From the NCBI GenBank assembly GCA_036939975.1, contig JALLPB010000211.1:1-20097 (forward strand): DNA of 20,097 nt, written 5' to 3'. The translations under genes and the position numbers were made by a program. Below the pieces are notes generated by a model. The model was not told where the DNA came from. It saw nothing but the letters and a program-made list of their open reading frames with translations, and searched no databases. Shown in pieces: positions 18,720 to 20,097 of this stretch. This stretch comes from Cyclostephanos tholiformis (lineage: Eukaryota > Bacillariophyta > Thalassiosirophyceae > Thalassiosirales > Thalassiosiraceae). How positions within the stretch are numbered: position 1 is the stretch's first letter; the number at the start of each line of letters is the position of its first letter.

Positions 18720-19450
18720 GGGTGGTTCCTGCCTCTGGCGTCAGTCTTCTTGCTTTTCTCCCAATAAGTGCTCCAGCAGGTCCTCCAGGTCCAGGTTGAT
18801 TTCTGCTAGATGTTGATTTTCCTCCAGAAAGTCAGTCCATCCTTGCTCCAGTTGCACTTATATTTCCTTTTGCAGCTCCTCCTTCCTGTTCATCATAAGT
18901 GTACCTTGAGCTCTATCATGAACCTGGATGCATCTGTACAACAATTGTCCATGAGTTACTTCCAGCAGCTTGATAATGACACCTGTGGACCAGTTTTCAG
19001 GGGATATAGTCACCCCTTCTACCGTTGTGTATGACTCTTGGATCTGTTGGAGTTCCTTTGAGATCATATCTTCCATAAATTGTCTCCATCCCATTTTATC
19101 CAATGATTGGGCCTTTGCTGGAAGCATGATTCCTTCCCCCAGACTACCGATGCCAAGGATACATTACCTAATCGCCAAACGAGAAGCATAATATTTATTG
19201 TGTGTTACATGCACAAAGGGTCGGGTTGGTATTTGAATTGTCTATCCAACCATCAAGGAGATCTATTGAGAGGAGAAGGGCCTCCACCCTACTGGCATGA
19301 TTGTGAGATAAAAAGTGAGCACATGTTTTTTGTTTCAGGGCATAGGGCCATTTTCCATGGTTTGTTGCCGCTCATGGGGGCTATGTTAATAACCTACTTC
19401 ATCACCCCCCAGACTTGGAACATCCACTGCACTTGGTGGAGGGCATTGTG
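18720..19450 (-). pseudogene. Decayed retroelement-type protein remnant
   Basis: On the minus strand a protein-like trace with several stops and frame changes. The best part (19170-18870) reads ILGIGSLGEGIM, then GWRQFMEDMISKELQ, W..GVIIKLLEVTHGQLLYR, QVHD, and a charged KEELQKEI, followed by a stop and then VQLEQGW and EENQHLAEINLDLEDLLE in the same frame before another stop. This pattern recalls the tail region of a repeated protein family in diatom genomes that I associate with reverse-transcriptase-bearing elements; that link is from memory and unverified. Upstream (19450-19200) only fragments such as CPETKNMC remain. No reverse transcriptase core, terminal repeats or target-site duplication are visible in this window. 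Confidence 0.5.
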
Positions 19451-19800
19451 AGCCATCTCCCAATAAATCTTTTCTAACAGCTTAAGAGCTATCTCTATTT
19501 TGGCGGGAGAAAAACTCGTACTTTTCGTAGGTATGTACGAGATTTCCACGTAGGAATAGTACAATAAGTTCTACCTAAAAAACTCAGCGTGCCAAAATCT
19601 ACTGTACAACACATCTCACAAATGAGAATTTTTAACTAGTGAAAAAAGGTGCGGGAAAAAGCTCCTTGTATGTCATTGATGCGCTGCACAAAAGCTGAGG
19701 TTCTTGCGCGTTCAACGTGCTATCTAAGTTTGTGAGCAGACGAAAATTTGTAAAAAAACTACAATACTATGAAGCTCGTTAAAAAGTTGATGCTCACAAG

Positions 19801-19854
19801 CATCAATAGCTGTTAAGCTGTAAACAGCTTAACAGCTTAACAGCTATTTTGATG
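19801..19854. repeat. Long imperfect hairpin
   Basis: Left arm 19801-19821 pairs with right arm 19832-19854 (two extra T in the right arm). The core AGCTGTTAAGCTGT at 19808-19821 has a perfect complement in two overlapping places, 19823-19836 and 19832-19845, because the right side contains a tandem ACAGCTTA repeat. It may be the end of a small inverted-repeat element. Confidence 0.6.
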
Positions 19855-20052
19855 TACGGGAATGAAAAACTCCCGTCCTGTAGCCATTCTGCATAGACAA
19901 TTACAGTACAAAAACACAACCACAACCAAAACACAAAAATTCCCACCATGGTAAGCTTCCGCCTCCTCCAGTGGTGCAAATTTGATAGTAGTGCCAGTTC
20001 TGACACATAGGCAACACGGGCGAAGGGTTAGGGGAGGGCTCTACCGCAGCAA

Positions 20053-20075
20053 TTTATTTTATTTGATAAAATAAA
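20053..20075. repeat. AT-rich 10-bp hairpin
   Basis: TTTATTTTAT (20053-20062), loop TTG, ATAAAATAAA (20066-20075): perfect 10-bp arms at the end of the window. Low complexity, so it may be chance or a 3'-end signal of a neighbouring gene outside the window. Confidence 0.45.
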
Positions 20076-20097
20076 CGAGTAATTAATATTTATCTAG

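Larger units (their letters stand above)
19451..20097. other. AT-rich non-coding end region with several hairpins
   Basis: No convincing gene. It holds inverted repeats CTCGTAC/GTACGAG (19515-19521, 19535-19541), a long hairpin at 19801-19854 and an AT hairpin at 20053-20075, plus a TTTTGGCGGGAG string at 19498-19509 that resembles an E2F site. A minus-strand open frame at 19803-20006 overlaps the hairpin and has no recognisable features. Confidence 0.35.

Noticed and set aside
19803..20006. 67-codon minus-strand frame with a hydrophobic stretch
   Set aside because: It overlaps the hairpin at 19801-19854 and has no homology I recognise or neighbouring splice context.
1..20097. tRNA, rRNA or CRISPR features
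   Set aside because: I looked for cloverleaf-type arms, conserved rRNA strings and regularly spaced short repeats and saw none; the only regular repeat is the 210-bp coding array.

Overview
The window is nuclear DNA from a photosynthetic eukaryote, most likely a centric diatom of the Thalassiosira/Skeletonema kind. The reasons are compact genes on both strands with short GT-AG introns (about 70-120 nt), plastid proteins whose presequence ends in a signal-peptide cleavage site followed directly by Phe (TNA|F, RA|F, AFA|F: the bipartite 'ASAFAP' type of diatom targeting), a plant-type ferredoxin-NADP reductase, and a CCDC148-like coiled-coil protein normally found in flagellated lineages. All splice models here were built by hand from the sequence; in each one the exon lengths sum to a multiple of three and the junctions rejoin conserved motifs.

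Layout. 306-1967 (+): two-exon, plastid-targeted Trp/Tyr-type permease. 2103-3764 (-): CCDC148-like coiled-coil protein with a recovered C-terminal exon. 3765-5310: a 1.5 kb gap with no convincing gene. 5311-6339 (+): EAPP (E2F-associated phosphoprotein) family. 6610-7071 (+): small plastid-targeted protein carrying only the N-terminal module of the FNR found further along. 7383-12775 (-): one giant gene, not several, encoding a eukaryotic RNA-dependent RNA polymerase (RDR, RNA silencing) of about 1570-1597 residues with a long N-terminal extension. 13095-14858 (+): four-exon ferredoxin-NADP+ reductase (petH). 14967-18192 (-): four-exon nuclease gene in which a Mut7-C RNase domain is inserted inside a CCR4-like EEP nuclease domain. 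About 18720-19450 (-): stop-riddled remnant of a retroelement-type protein. The remainder to 20097 is AT-rich and holds several hairpins.

The most unusual items are: (i) the RDR, whose catalytic DLDGD loop sits in a 21-nt micro-exon and which carries three copies of an unrecognised ~70-residue 'SPIRR' module on both sides of the polymerase; (ii) the EEP/Mut7-C nested nuclease; (iii) two neighbouring introns in that nuclease gene that match each other from donor to acceptor while the exons around them do not, as expected for introner-type intron gain; (iv) a stand-alone copy of the FNR N-terminal module about 6 kb from the FNR gene.

The genes do not form an operon-like pathway. There are three convergent pairs (permease/CCDC148, FNR-module/RDR, FNR/nuclease) and two head-to-head pairs (CCDC148/EAPP, RDR/FNR). 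Two photosynthetic reductase-related genes flank the RDR, and two RNA-metabolism genes (RDR, nuclease) flank the FNR.
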